A stretch of DNA of 64,000 nt from Mesocentrotus franciscanus (GCA_037976565.1 CP137669.1:36296912-36360911); one strand, 5' to 3'; positions 1 to 15,185 are shown, numbered from the stretch's first letter. Notes: generated from the sequence alone by a model not told the origin. Numbers and translations: made by a program.

Positions 1-248
1 GATTTTAATGAAATTTGATATGAAGGTACATGGTATCAAAACACAGCCTAAGTTCAATTTCCGAGTATGTAGGTCAAAGGTCATAGCTCATTAAATATGC
101 GAATCTGGTTTCCGATCGATAACTTTAGTAATGTTTGACAGATTTTAATGAAATTTGATATGAAGGTACATAGTATCAAAATACAGCCTAAGTTCGATTT
201 CGGAGTATGTAGGTCAAAGGTGAAAGGTCATAGCTCATTAAATATGCA
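1..248. repeat. tandem repeat, unit about 140 bp, 1.8 copies visible
   Basis: The segment starting gattttaatgaaatttgata at position 1 begins again at 141 with only scattered substitutions and a short insertion near 220. The second copy ends around 248. The array may extend left of the window. It probably lies in an upstream intron of the phosphatase gene. Confidence 0.85.
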
Positions 249-858
249 AAAACACCTAATTATATATGTAAAATGTGGTTAACTTCCTTGCCTAGTAATA
301 TAATAGTATAGTCTAATGGAGGTAACTTGTTCTGACGTATATAGGCCATTTGTACCCTGCGAGGGGATGCGACGCTTTGCGTTGACTTTTCTAGTTTGTA
401 GTTTGCATTGACACATTTTGTTTCTTCTCAAAGAAATGATAATAATCCGTCTAATAAAGAAAACACCGAGGACCAATTTCAGGCATCAGTTGATTTTCAA
501 GACACGTCATTAGAAGGTAGGCCTATGTTTTGATTGTTAGTATTATGATCAGGTGAAATAATCATAATCATCAAAATGGCATGGAACGACAATGTAATTG
601 ACAACAAATAGACTACATATTCTGTTTTTCTAACCCCATAGAATTCTTATAGTTCACTTATGCCCTACACTGTTTAATGATGTCACGAACAAGGCAACTT
701 TTTTGAAGAAGTAGAAATGAATCAAGTGTAAGAAACTAAGTATTTCTTTGTTTTTTTGCTGTACATAGGCTGATTCTGCTTTGTACCACCGTACGCCTCT
801 TCCTCCTCCAAAAACGGAGTACAATTTACCTATTTTATTTGTGTATGTATTATGTCAG
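249..858. other. non-coding stretch, probable phosphatase intron
   Basis: No coding exon recognised. The last 50 bases are pyrimidine-rich and end in tatgtcag, which serves as the splice acceptor of the first phosphatase exon in the window. Confidence 0.5.
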
Positions 859-1112
859 AAAATGACTGCAGTGGGCACGCCTCCGTTTTGAAATCGGACC
901 AAACAACTCCAAGGAGCACAAGACCTAAATCCGCTGTAGCCGTCAAGTCCTTTGTACGGGAAACTAAATCCTTACACCTTGATTCCACCGATGGATCTCC
1001 TGAAAGATCTAGCAACAAACCTCTCACCACACGTCAACCAATACCATTGGCTCAGTTTCCTGCGTTCGTCAACAGAAACAGACACACTGCGCTCTTCTCC
1101 GAGGAATTTCAT
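859..1112 (+). CDS. RPTP juxtamembrane exon
   Basis: This exon encodes a Ser/Thr/Arg-rich juxtamembrane stretch followed by [15 protein letters not shown] and ALFSEEF. That matches the segment preceding D1 in receptor PTPs (PIPxxxF...FxxEF). The exon ends phase 0 at cat|gtaggt and joins 4342 ([10 protein letters not shown]), which runs into the KNRYKN motif. The acceptor is taken as tatgtcag at 851-858. An ATG at 852 lies in the intron and is not a start codon. An alternative acceptor after gactgcag at 871 would shorten the exon. Confidence 0.8.
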
Positions 1113-4100
1113 GTAGGTTAAATGAAGATAATTTGTATTGACAAGAAATATGTCTTCTTTTTAAGGTTTTGCGCTTGACAAATTCTTTTGGCACGCAAAT
1201 GTATGCTACTCGTAGACTTCATGACTTCCTGTGCTGCTGAGTTTAATAGCAAGCTCTCTGCAGTGTGTTCGATCAGCCGCTGTTCCGGCATCAATGTCAT
1301 GCCATTCGAGATTCAGTGTCCTTAGATGATCTTTCTAGGTTCCTGGTATGACTAATTACGAAACATACAAATTAATTTCAGAATTCTATCGCCGTGGGCA
1401 TTTCAATATTATATTTTTACCTTAGGCTCCTCCATATTTCATTCTTCTTAACTCATTCGCGACAATGGTTCTCAAATTATGATCGCGTACGACGCTCTTC
1501 AAAGAGGCAATCCAGCTGTTAGGGCCATGCGCGTACAGTTCTGTGCATGCGCGCGCCAGGAATAGACCAGTAATAGACCATTCACTGGCGGGGAAATGCA
1601 TTTCATGAGGGACAATTGTTTTGCTGAATGTCTGTGATTTACATCAAATAAATGAAAATTAAATCTTTATGAACCATTCTTTACTGTTCTTTCGCTGTCT
1701 CAAAGTGTTATAATGTGTATATTTATTCAGATATATCCTTTTTTCATGCATTGATTGTAATATATGGACGGAAATGCCCTTCGTGGTAGTGGAATAGGCC
1801 ACACACCTAGATATTGTGTTTTGGGCTCGTCGATTAGGCATAAGGGGTGTTCAGAAATTATACCCACAAAAAAAGGGATAGAGTCAGGCTAAGTCATGTA
1901 TTGAAAAATGTGATTATATTTCCTTGTATTGATAAAATCTTACATTGCTTTTTGACCTAAATTGCGGTACTCATATTTTCTGCTAGTATTTTATCTATCT
2001 TCGAGTTCATAATTTCCCCTTGTCTCAAAATGGAATGTCTCAAAATGATACGATCCTATCGATAACGCTGGGCCAGCTGGGCTAGGCGCGGGAAGCGTGG
2101 GAACGTCTGAACAGGATGACTCATCGTTGATGAATGCTAAGCATTAGGCTTGCCAACCAGGCATCGTTTGTAATTAGCTGAGAAAATGTTCTTTGATAAT
2201 GAGATATAACGAGTTTTGGTAGGATTTCACAATATCATAATTATTTCATAAATAATTGTTGAATATCTGAATCACGATGAGCCTTTATTTCAATATTTAA
2301 AAGCAGCCACACATACATTGAACATCATAATGGGCTGGTTACTTAGACTAGTACAGTCCGTATTGATGGAATGTAGATGGAAATGTAGGTCAGTTCATTG
2401 ACAGACACGCGAGGCCCCTTCCCAGAGTTTACGTAAACAAATAATGTGGAGTGGAGTTTTCCTTTATATATTGTTGAATATAAATACATAAAACAAATCT
2501 AATCTTCTTCTGAAGAATGTCTTTCTTTGGCTCGATTACTGGATTTAACTTTCTCCCTTATTTCCATTGTATTTTTTAAACTTTAGTCAATGTATAAATA
2601 AATTATATGAATGTGATATTTGTTTTTGATGAAATTTTTGCTAAATTATTTCATAGGGGTCTAGGTCAAGAACAATTTTTATTATTATTTTTTTTTTTGG
2701 GAGGAAGCATTTCCATTTCTGACTAATGATGTAAACAAAAAAAATTAGCTTAGTAGATTCTACTTCCGTAGTAGACTAGATAAAAAAACTCGGACGAGTA
2801 TTTTGGAGGACCAACCAACCAAGAACCCAGATCTAGATTCTTCTAGGTCTAGTTTTTACGGTTAGAATATGTATTTATGTTCTTTCTTTTGCATAGGCAT
2901 AGCAATTAGTTTGTTGTTGTTATTTTTTCATCATCGGGCCAAAAAGGCAGATACGAAAGAAAGAAAGAAAGAAAGAGAAGGAAAGAAGGAAAATGAAAAC
3001 ACCCACGAAGTCTCAGACACGAAGTTTGTATATTTATGAATGACATGAACACATCAGCGACGTCACACGGCTGACACAGCTCACTCACACAGCACATTCA
3101 CATTGTACACACAAGTCAATAGCCGTTTGCAAGAAACCGGCTCACGTCGAACAAAACTTACCATAATTTAGCAGAAACAAATATTACACGCAATATATGT
3201 CCACCAAGATGAAAAAAAATCACAAAGTTTTCGAAATAAAGTTGAACAAAATAGAGACAGCGAAGAGAAATACAAAAAAAAGAAATAAAAGATAAAAATA
3301 GACGGTTCGTTGTCGCACAAACAAGTGTGTATCGAATGGAGGGCAAGGTATCGCGATAGCTGTAATCTGTCTCACGAACGCGCGCGCAGAACGCACTTGT
3401 TGCCGGGCAGAATTGGCGGGTAACAATAGCACTATGAATATTCATGTAGGCTCGTGCGGTTTTTGACTGAAACAACCAATAATGGGTCTTCTAAAATTCA
3501 TAACTTTGGCTAAGATTTTTTCTAAGACGAAGTAAAGAGTGCTCTGATTGGCTAATATTTTTCTGCAGAGTCTGACGAACTCTGAGGTCACCAGCTGTTC
3601 TAGTTTTTTTGTTATCACGGCAAACCACACAATGTGGTCAATTGTCGCGAATGAGTTAAAGGTACTAGGTCGCATTTGCAGGTCAAGAAAATGAAAAAGT
3701 TAAATTCCAATGGCAATTAAAAGATAATACTAATTTAGAACTTCCTTCAAAACGAAAGGGCTTGAAAATGTCTTTTTGTGGGAAAATAACGACAATTAGT
3801 CGTCGAATGGACTTTAGGGATTGCAAGCCTTTTAGTAAATAGTCTGATTTTCAGACCCTTGTACCGAATGGTCGTTTGTTTTGTGCTGCGCAAAGATTCA
3901 ATCAGTTTAATTTTGGCCATTACAAGAAGTGGGCTATTGATGTAGACAAATGCTCATGTAGGCCTACCCTTTACAGCTCATTTTATGTATGTTATTACCA
4001 AAGATGAAAAAGGGCCAGTCAGTCACTCAATAGTGTCTGACAGTGAAGTCTAGCAAGTAAACGGGTTTCCTTGCATAATTTGAATATTAGGACACTGCTA

Positions 4101-7100
4101 ACGTTTAAATTTCACAGATAGGACATACATGACATATTCATAATTCCTGCAAAGTTCTACAGAATTTGATGTTGGCTGCAAAGGGATACAGTACCTTTAA
4201 ACGCAGACTTTTCATTTCATACTGCATGCATCAAGCTAATGTAATATCAGCCACCTTTTGTTCCTAGCCAGTCTCGAATACTAGACTTCATGTTTATTTG
4301 TAATTTTTTTTCCTGAAATTTTTATTTCCTTTCTCTTCTAGGACTTACCTGGCCCAGACATCTATCCTCAGACCGTGGCTCGAGAGGAGATCAACTTTAA
4401 AAAAAACAGATACAAGAATATTTTACCATGTGAGTATAACAAATAACATGGCCTTTATTATGTTGTTTACTTGTTAGGGATAGCTATGCAAATTTGCTTC
4501 AGTGAAGCTCCTGATAATGTTTTTATCGATGTTTTAATAATAGTAGTTTTCAACTGTAGCGCTGATTGCTGCAATGGAGCAACACAATTCGTATGATTTA
4601 AAGTGTACCAATGTATGTTCTGATGTATCAGTTCCATGTCATAATTCTGTATTTAGAAATTGAGTTTTGAATAGTTATTCTGTAAAGAGATGTTGCAAGT
4701 GAAATTACACTCTCAATAAAAGAAAAGTAAAAAGAGTTTAGTCCGTATTCGAATCTCTGCATTTGAAACCTAAATAGTGCTTTTTGTTTTTAATGTTCAC
4801 TTTAGTTTGTATGCTACTCTACCGGTAAATGAGAACGAAGATAAACGACGAAAATGACTAAACAAAGAACTTTACGCTAAAACTAAAAGCTACTGGCTGA
4901 CTTTATTTTTTTAAATATCCTATCTTTTATCCAGATGATTCGGCGAGGGTGAAGTTAGAAGTCATCAACAATAGTCCTCATTCCGATTACTTTAATGCTT
5001 CTTACATTCCCGTAAGTATGGTGGCATGTATCAATTTATGTATACATTAATTTGTAAATAGATTGTCATTATGATGTTATAAAGTGGATCGTCGTTGAAG
5101 GAAGCGTCTAATATAAATGATATGAATCAAATAACGCGACAGAATAATAGCCCAATAATATATTGTTATATAAACTGGATGTGGCAAGAATTTACGGACT
5201 ACATGATGTAGAATACACGTTTCTACGCTGGATCTTTATTCCATACACACTCACGTACACATCTACACGCGCGCACACACGCACACTCACACATACACAC
5301 ATGTAATGAAAACCCCACCATTGGTTGAAGCTGTAATCTAATTCCTCATATTACTTGGATTTTCTTGATCTTCTTTTCTGATTGATTAAACCAACAAAAA
5401 ATGCCTACGAAAAAGTGGTGCTATGAACATAGACGTTATGTATAGTTTCATTTTAATCTATTTCTGCTTAATTGAAACCTTTTTTTTCACACGCAGAGTT
5501 TGCACAATGACAAAGCTTACATTGCATCACAAGGTATGTCCATTCTACTTTCTCCGTCAAGTTTAACAGTGGTAATTCGTTAATACAATTTGTGTGACTT
5601 AGATTTTAGTTAACTCTATTCCAAGTATATCTTTGATTTGTCTATGAAATACAACATTAGAGTCAAATCATTAGTCAATAGTATATAGCAATCGGTTATC
5701 CGATAAGTTACAAAATAGTGCGAAAGGTTAATTTTTGATGAGCTATTGCTGAATATTTTTCCAAGGACCAAACAATGAGTCCATAAATGATTTCTGGAGG
5801 ATGGTCTGGCAGGAGAATGTGACAACTATTGCCATGGTAACGAAGCTCAAGGAAGGAGATAAGGTCAGTAAAACTTGTTCATCTTTGAATTAGGGAAATA
5901 TATTTGAATCTTATGAGGGTATTTGGGTATTCTACTGTGAGCTCTTTTCATTGACAACTGTTGTTAACAGTGCCACATTCAACGGTCAATCGACAATTTT
6001 GAAGCTGTTATGAGCAAGTCCAAAAGGAAACTAGCATGCACTGCTTCAACAGTCGTTGTTCGTATTCCCTTTTTATATTTTTTTATTAACCATCACCAAT
6101 ATATGTACTAAATATTGATGACTGTGTTTAGTTAATGCCTGAAAATGTAGACAAGGCAGAATATAGGCCTTAAAAATATATATTGAACTGGAGCTGAACT
6201 GCCCAACGCATGTATTGTATCGACGGTATGGCTTGATCTTTTTAGTTTGTTTTTTCTCTTTAGTTCATTTTACATAATGAAAAGTTAACAGTTGAAAAGT
6301 TTGATTATTCATTTGCGTTACCTTTAACGTCTTCTTTAATTGAGGAGAGAAATATAGCCACTTTTTGTGGGAAGTGATATTGTTAAACTGATAAGCCTAT
6401 TTTTATACCCTTGTTCTTCTTCTCGAGTCACTACACGAGCCATGTCCAGTGCATGACACAGAACATGCTGGCCTTGATATTGAACCATTAGAGGTATTTG
6501 AGGTTCCAGGGTTCTGGTAGGAAGAGGCAGTCTGAAAGGTGTTTCATCGTCTGTTCCTCCCCTCAGTAGCACATAGTTTTTTCCAACCTTAGGCCTACTG
6601 TAGATATAGCGTGCTGGGATTTGATCGGTCGCTCTTTGTTTTAACAGATCAAATGTCGTCAGTACTGGCCAGATCGGAAACGGCATGCAGTGGAGTTTGG
6701 AACAATCAAAGTAGAATTAATGGCACATGAACCATGTACAGGTGGAGTGACAAGAAGGATGGTCATGCATAAGGTAGCTATACAAGTACTCGTGAATGAT
6801 TATCACTATAAATTTTGACAGTACACTGCTTTATTTTTGTCATTAAATCGCATTTAAAGAAATATCAAATAAGACAAAATTAAGCTTTTCATTTTCATTA
6901 TCTGTAAACCTGTGTCTTTTCTGCTCGAAGTTACCCCCCCCCCCTAAATACACACCAAAGATTTTTGTAGAAAAGGATAAATTGCGTCATTGATATTTGA
7001 TTGTTAGAAATCCTATTTCTGATCTTGGTCTAGACCTTATTCTCTTATTCATTTCCCTGCCAGTTCCAGTCAAACTCGATGTCATTGTATTTCATAAAAC

Positions 7101-10100
7101 AATGATGAAAAGCTAATATTTTCTTGCCATTGATTCGGATATGAAAGTTATTTTTGCGCAGTAGAAACGTTAGCAATTCAGAATCATAATTTACAGAGGT
7201 TTATATTTCTTTCGTCGTGACATTTAAAACAGGATGAAGAGTCAAAGAGAGTCACACAGTTCCACTTCACAGAGTGGCCAGAGAAGGGTGTTCCTAAACA
7301 CACCTCATCACTGCTCAAGTTCATCAAGGAAGTCAAAGCTGATCATGGACAGAACACTCATCCTCTGATCATTCATTGCAGGTAGGCTTCTTGGTCAATT
7401 TCACCTAAATACAAAATACCACAAACACCACCTTAAAGACTTTCAAGAAATCAACCCAATGGCCATTTTTATACTTTATTGTATTGTTTTTAGAAATCAC
7501 GTTCGCACATTTTAAAGGTAACTCCCAATGCTGTTGAAACTGACTGAGTCTTATTTTTTCGAAAGTCTTTAAGAAATATAATAATAATGAGAAAATAAGG
7601 AATGACAACAGTAGATTTCAGCCGAAAAAGAGCTTCTTAAAATAATACAGTATAATAATCGGCTTTACTACAGGGAAACCATGTGTCCACACTAGTCTTA
7701 TGCATATTTCAATTAATATTGCTTGAATATTTTGCTAACTTTTGTTTTATCGTTCAATAGCTAGTGTGCGTGCACATCTTAAAATCCGGAGAGAATGCGA
7801 CCTTATACTTAAAAATCACATTTCAACAACATGACTGATTAGATGATCATTATATTTTCTACCCAGTGCTGGTGTTGGACGAACAGGCGTGGTGATCAGT
7901 ATCGATAGCATCGTAGCCCACGCCAATACAACTAGAATGGTAGATGTCTTCAACTTCGTGACGAACATCAGACACAAACGACCATACATGGTCCAAACAC
8001 AGGTCTGTTACCTCTAAAAACATACACCAACTGCTGCTGCCGTTTGACACGCCATCTTTTCAGTTTAGACACTGATAAGACCGATGGATTTCAATCTAAT
8101 ATGTGCATATTTTTTGCGGAGACTGGCATTATGATTATTCTACGTAACATATGTGGAATTAAAAACAACATCACTGTGCATGTAAGCAGCGTTATGTTTT
8201 TGGGTCATGTTTTCTGTCACGACGTATAAGACATAGTTTGTATTGTAGGTACTTTTTAAATCTTGAATGATTGGAAATCCCTATATACCAATGAACATAT
8301 TCAATACTTTCTTGTTTCTTTTTTTTAGATGTAAATCAACAAAGTATCAAAGGGAATGGATTGAATATCAAGATCATTCACAAGGAATTAGCATAAAATT
8401 TTGCTTGTTCTACTCTTTAATTCTGATGTACATGTATTATCGCATGTCGAAAATCATAGATTTTTTAGTAGATGAGATGGAATTGATATATTTTTTTAAA
8501 GCATTCGTTCCTTACATGAATACAGGAGCAGTATGCCTTCATCTACGGGGCTGTCCTTGAGGATCTTCTCTGGAGGAATACCCTGATCCCTGTCATTTAT
8601 TTCACTGATCATCTACAAGACTTACCCACTTCAGGCGATGGACATGGACGGTCCAAGATGACCAAGGAGTTTGAGGTAACACATACCAATCATCATCAGA
8701 AGTTGATCATTAATGAATGTCTACTGACAGTTACATGATATGGTTTCAAGTAGGTTCATTGTACACTTTCATGTTGACGGAAGGTTCAGAAAACTGGAAG
8801 AGAGAAAAAGAGAGAGAGAGAGAGGCGGAGAGGGATGTTCCAACGAAACTACTTTTCCAGAATGCCCTGGGCCCAGTAGAAACAACTTATGGAAAAGGAG
8901 AAAAGATCCCATTAACAAACCAGCTCTTGCACTCTTACGATGAAAATGTTAGGGATGTCGTGATCCGTAAATCACTGAACTGTAAATCAAATTAATGGTG
9001 TTTTTATCGAATCCCACTCGCAGCACCATCTAAACGTAAGTTAAGTGAATGAGTACCTACTAGGAAGTTACTGTAATTTCTTGAGTGCTTTCAGAACCTT
9101 GTGGCAGCTAGGCTAAAGCCAAGATAATAAAAAGACTTTCTTAACACCTTGAAAATCCCCTGGGGTGGATAGAATGCGTAATATGAACGTAGCTAGTATT
9201 AAAGCTGAATCTATGTTTCTGCATGCGTGAAAAATATACCAGAATTAAAGTTGATGATTATTAAAGTAATTCGTAAATTAAATGAAACATCATATTCTCT
9301 GATTTTAATCAGACTTTGAAGAGCCTCTGTCCAGATCCTCCGGCTTCTCAAACAAGATCAGGACGCACTCCAGATAATCACCCCAAGAATAGATACGGAA
9401 ACAACATACCATGTAAGTAATGTACAGGATACCAACAAATCTTTTTCTATAAACATTAGAAAACCAAATGCTTAACAGTTTAAAATATTTTTTGGAATAT
9501 CCAAGTTCGACTCCGCACTGTAATCACCGTCGTTATGAAATGAGTCTCTCTTTAAAATGCAGGGATGTCACTAGAATAGGGTGAACACAAAGGGCCACCC
9601 CTTTCATCTCCCCTCCGTCAGAGACTCTTCCTCCACTCGTTTAAAATCCTCTGTCCCGCCCCCACCCCGCTCTCAAATGTCGATCCTATTTAGCTCCTGT
9701 ACAAAGTATATGAAGATCACTCACAACACTTGACCAACGGAACGGTTCCCTTTTCCCATCACTATCACACACGCACACACTCACACCCACCAATGTTGAA
9801 ACCACATTTTTGTTGGTGCACGTATGTTATCGTATATTATTGACTAAAGAAATATAGACCGCTGTGGTGAAATGCATGACGATGTCAAGAGCACATAAAA
9901 CAACCCCATAGTGGGAATTCATGATTGGCAAGAGACGGTGCAAGGTGGGGATGGTGTGGGGTTGGGAGATACTGAAAGCTTTGAATACGTCAAATGTAAC
10001 TCGAAGGCGGAGAGGTGATATCACATAAGATTTTCTCTTAAAGTGACTCAGTAACATTGTTGAAGGTTGATGAAAAAAATTGAATAATTTTTGTATAAAA

Positions 10101-13100
10101 TATTACTTATTATATTCCTCCTACTGTACTAACCCTCTGACATGCAAAAAATCCTGAAAAAATTCTCAAACCACAAAGATATCTATGGTTTTCTTTGAAG
10201 GCGTCACTGGTCAACACCCTCTAACAGTGATTAACAGTAAATTCTCCCAACCATTTTTGAATTTTCCCAACAGTTTTTCCATGAAAAAAAGACATGAAAC
10301 AGGCTATTAAAAATCTGTCAACACTTAAATGTCTGGAATGGTATATAGAGCCAATATGTTTTGTGACGATTTTCATTCACCTAAAATGTAATTAAATTGT
10401 AATAATATAGTTGGGAGAATTAAGAAATCGATCAGATCAGTTTTTCCTAATTTGTATCATTAATAAGGGTCCGTTTTCACTCAAATTTTCAGATTATATT
10501 TAATTGTACATCTAGCATTGAAGTCATTACCTTAGCACCACTTTCTCTCATCTGAACAATGTTACCAAGTCCCTTTAAGGCGGGGATGAATGGGGCGGGG
10601 GGGGGTGACTCTATTCCTACCTGGATCCGTCCGTATGCATGTCACGTTTATAAAGAGACTCAAATAGCAAAACTTAACTACCTACATAACTAAAATCCAA
10701 TATCTCCATCAAAGAATATAATTATGTTTAATTGTAACGCCACGCTGTTTAACATTGTCTCATGTTTCCATACCATTCTAGTGGAGAGAAATCGTGTGAT
10801 ACTAGACTCCCCAGATCATGATTACATCAATGCTAGTTACATGAAGGTGAGAAGTTCTTTCTGAGTCAGGGCCCGTATTCAATAAACTTCTTAAGCATGA
10901 AATCTAAGTACTTTTTCCTAAATTTTGGCTAAGAAAACAGTCTTAGCAAAAATGCGTATTCTATAAAAGCATTGGGGGCTAAGAATTTTGCCTTAAGAGT
11001 AAGAAGAATTCTTATCTAATAGATTTTATCTAAGAAAAAGGGCTTAATAGCATGTCGTATTCTATACAATCGAGATATCTCAGATAAGTAAGAAATCTAC
11101 CCTATATTTAAGCATATGTCGAGGATGCTTAAATAGGGCTTCAACACCGGCAGCTCAGTGCTGCTGCACGCCGAATGTCAAGTTCGGGTTTCTATCAAAT
11201 GGAATTAAAAATCATATAGCCTACGGATGCGATGCATATGCAACGCCAGCGCAGCGCAGGTTATCAGTGTTGACCTATATTAACGTAATTATAGCTTCGC
11301 GTATACAGCGTCGACGGCGCAGCGCGCAGAAGTTAAGCGCCATTGTTTATGTTTGCCTTGTGTAATATAGTACTAGGCCTATATAGCAAACGATCCAGCG
11401 TAGCACGCCGCCTTCATAACAGTGTTAACACTACTTTTAAATTATGACATGGCTGTCGTAAAGAAATCTTTTCTTAGTCATTGGCATTAAAATATGGAAA
11501 CAGGGATTAATGTGTCATCGGCATAATGCTAGGTGAGACAAAATTTGTTTTATTATGAGTCTGATATAGGTTAAAATTAACTATTTTATTAAGTTTAGGC
11601 TAGGCTAGCTATAGATCTAGGAGGAGTCTAGATCTACTAGATCTACCTATATCTATAGCAGTAGACGATTTAAGGGTAGCTCCAAATCCAATGCTAGCGC
11701 TGGTCGGCTGGCTAATTAGCGACGGCGCTAACTTCATAGACCGTCCTGCGGCCGCGGCATAAGATTAAGAACGCCCGGTTTTGGCTCTTCGAAGATGTTT
11801 GACAGAAAAGTATAAAAAGCCTACGTTGGATAGTAGATCTAGCCTCAGGGGTCTTGACTAGACTGCCCTTCTAATGTTTAGTGTCAGTTGGTCAAGCCTA
11901 AAACAATTCTGTGAGCATGGTACCTCCCTTACACTCTATCTCCCATACGTTTTGTGTATAATTTTCGTGCGGTGCGATTTTTATTTTAACACGCAAATTG
12001 CATTGGCAAATTGAGCTGCAATTAAGTCGCTCGAGTCGACCAATTTGACTTTCCAAAATGACGTCATCGGGTCTAAGAATTTGTCTTAACTTTCGTCTTA
12101 GCTAAGACAAACTGCTTTACGTGTTTAGAATACGGCTAAGGTAACTTTCTTAACCTAGACAAATTCTGAGACATTTTCTTAGACTTAAGAAAAATGTCTT
12201 AGAAGTTTATTGAATACGGGCCCAGGTGATTCAATTTACACATTTAATTTAGTGTCAGAAAAAAATTGTAGGATTAAAGTAAAGGTTCATTGAAATTTGG
12301 AAAAAAGGCAAATCACACCTTTACAGATTGCTGAGAACATTAACAAAATGACTAAAGTACTTTTTAAGCCCTCACTATTGTGAGGAATAAATTAAATGCA
12401 AGTTTGATACCCTTTCCAAAACCCACTCACAAACTGAAATGACGGCATTATTTACATGCGATAAAATGACGTCACACTATGAACAACCTACGATCACACA
12501 TTCGGGACAATGTTGGATACCCATTGCAATTTTTAGATATGGGTTAACGTTGTTTGTACATTACCGCCAGTGGTGATATTTCCTTTATTTTAGGCACTTT
12601 GATAAATAATACTTTCTACAAATGTGTATTCGATTTTTATGTTATTTACCGTCACAATCGGAAAAATAATCACATATTCTGAGGACAGCTCAGTGTGTAT
12701 GTGTCGGATCTGGGAGTGCCTAGGACATTTTGCATGCTGACCTAACGACTCTTCTGGAGCAAAATAGGCGACAAATTTACATATAAGGCCATTAACAAAA
12801 TATTCATGTTTAGCGTCCCCGCCCGCTTCCTTTTGGGGGGCCGCCTGCCCTTTTTTTTCAATTTGTTTATTTTATTTTAAATCTTAATGAAAAAACATGA
12901 AAAACATACTGCTATAATGGTCTTTTTCTGAATAAATAAAAAAACGACATAAATGCTGGCGGCGATCTTGAAAAATGGCCACACTGGTTGTCCAGCCAGT
13001 CGGGGAAAATGTACGGAGCGGCCATTTTGAAAAAAAGAAGAAGAAAAAGGGCCTCCTCCGTCCTATTTTTCAAAAAGGCAGGACGTTAAACATGTTTTTT

Positions 13101-15068
13101 TTTTAATGGCCTAATTGTCCAGATATTCATTACTAAAATGTCTAATTAGGCCGATTAGTTTAGATTTTTGATAGATAAATGGGGAAAGTGGAAGTCGAGA
13201 GAAGACTTAGATCGGTCCGGTTCGCGATTCACAGCTAGCTCTAGCGCCGGGCCGGCTGGCTGTGATATGCTGGCAACAAGCAAGCTGCGCTGGATGCAGG
13301 CAGGTTGTACGTACGTACGTACGCGTAAATACTGCACAGACGGGCCTATGCTATATACGGTATACCTGAACGTGAACGCTACATCGACGTATTTGGACTT
13401 ATAACTTAGAGCGTATTTGGGAGTTATAAAATTGATCAGACTTAGAGCTAAGATTAAGAATCAAAGGTACTTCCTTCTTCTATCTCCTCAAAACTCAAAT
13501 CAAGTATGTTTTCGTCCATATCGATATTTCCAGGGTGACTTTGATGAAGGTAAACAATTACGTACGTTGGGTATGAATGGGTACGGTACTCAATAGTCAA
13601 TGCAATACATATGTGAATTGCACGCAAACTGCATCGCGCACCGTCGCCAATCATTTCAGCTGAGCGGCCCATGCATTGTACTCATTGTTCATTTTGCTAC
13701 GTCACTCAAAAATCAGCTGACTTACGATGTTGTTGTTTTTGTTTTATTGGCGTGTTTCATTCAATTATGAATATTTACGCTGTTTTCGGGGTCTCGAGTG
13801 GGGTGATATTTCGTCAAGTTTAATCAACTTTTATAATTTTCGCAAGAATTTACAAGTTACGCAAATGTGATAGTTTTACTCGGTGTAATATTCCGATTGC
13901 AATGATACCAAATTCAGTCAAGTTCAAAATCAATACTGTTTAGGCCTTCGTATATCTTCATTTGACTCGTTTTCAACATAAAAACTTTAGACGTCTTGAG
14001 CGTAGGCAATTGCCATAATTACGTATTGTGCTTTTATCAGTATTATTGATATTATTGATGATTAGCACAATCAATTATTGTTTGAGCTGCCTCATCGCAT
14101 TTTAGTGACTAGTTTTAATACAAAAGCTTGCAAAATGAGTTTGACAACTGTATAATGTGCACTTATATTGATGGATGTCATAATTATTATGATGAATCTT
14201 TTAATAGTGACACCTACTGTCATTGAATTGTGGATCCACATAATATATGTACTGTCGCCATTATAATATAAAATGTACTATAGCAGATATAAGAATTGTT
14301 ATGTCTACTATGAACTATGTTGGAATTAAAACTTGGTTGTTAGTCATGTATGGGGTGTAGGGTGGGGCTGCAGTGCATTTAGTGAGCCCTCTTCCGCCTA
14401 GGGTGCATGTGCTTCGAAGATACTGACACTGGCAGCTCTTATAGCATTTCATGACAAAGGAAGTACATGGCAAGGTTCTCATGTTGTTCTCGGATATTGT
14501 AAATTTGTAATTATTCTTTCTTCATCTTACAGGGAGTCCACTGTACATTCATGACAACCCAGATGCCGATGCCAACCACTGTGTCTGATTTCTGGTCTAT
14601 GGTCGTAGACTATAAACGGTCCACTATCGTCATGCTTAATGACAAGAGCCAAAACGACAAGGTAGTAGTGCGAGTACATGTCAATTTTTTAAATTCGGTC
14701 GGTTAATAATTTTTCGCAGTTTGGGACACTTTAAGGCCTTACTATTTTGTATTGCTTCTATGTTTGATGAATAAAATCCATACTTAACATGTTTACATAT
14801 TGAACTCCCAACGGTGGCGCAGAGAGTCTTGTCAGATATTTTTGAACAACCAAATTCGAGCTCCTCCCTTGATTAATAGTAGTAATTGTAGTAGTAATAG
14901 TTGTTGTTGTAAAAGTAGTAGTAGTAGTAGTAGTAGTAGTTGGAGTAGTATTAGTAGGAATAGAAGAAGTAGTAGTAGTAGTAGTAGTAGTAGTTGGAGT
15001 AGTATTAGTAGGAATAGAAGAAGTAGTAGTAGTAGTAGTAGTAGTAGTTGGAGTGGTTTTAGTAGCGA

Positions 15069-15101
<33 letters not shown>

Positions 15102-15109
15102 GAATAGAA

Positions 15110-15148
<39 letters not shown>

Positions 15149-15151
15149 CGA

Positions 15152-15185
<34 letters not shown>

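Noticed and set aside
852..1121. ATG at 852 as a gene start
   Set aside because: The sequence is an internal juxtamembrane exon of the phosphatase. The ATG lies before the splice acceptor and the apparent stop lies in the next intron.
3158..3475. 105-codon minus-strand frame as a transposase of the 1452-3655 element
   Set aside because: Composition looks random and no transposase motif is visible.
6336..6686. 116-codon minus-strand frame
   Set aside because: It overlaps the phosphatase exon at 6648 on the opposite strand and has no recognisable family.
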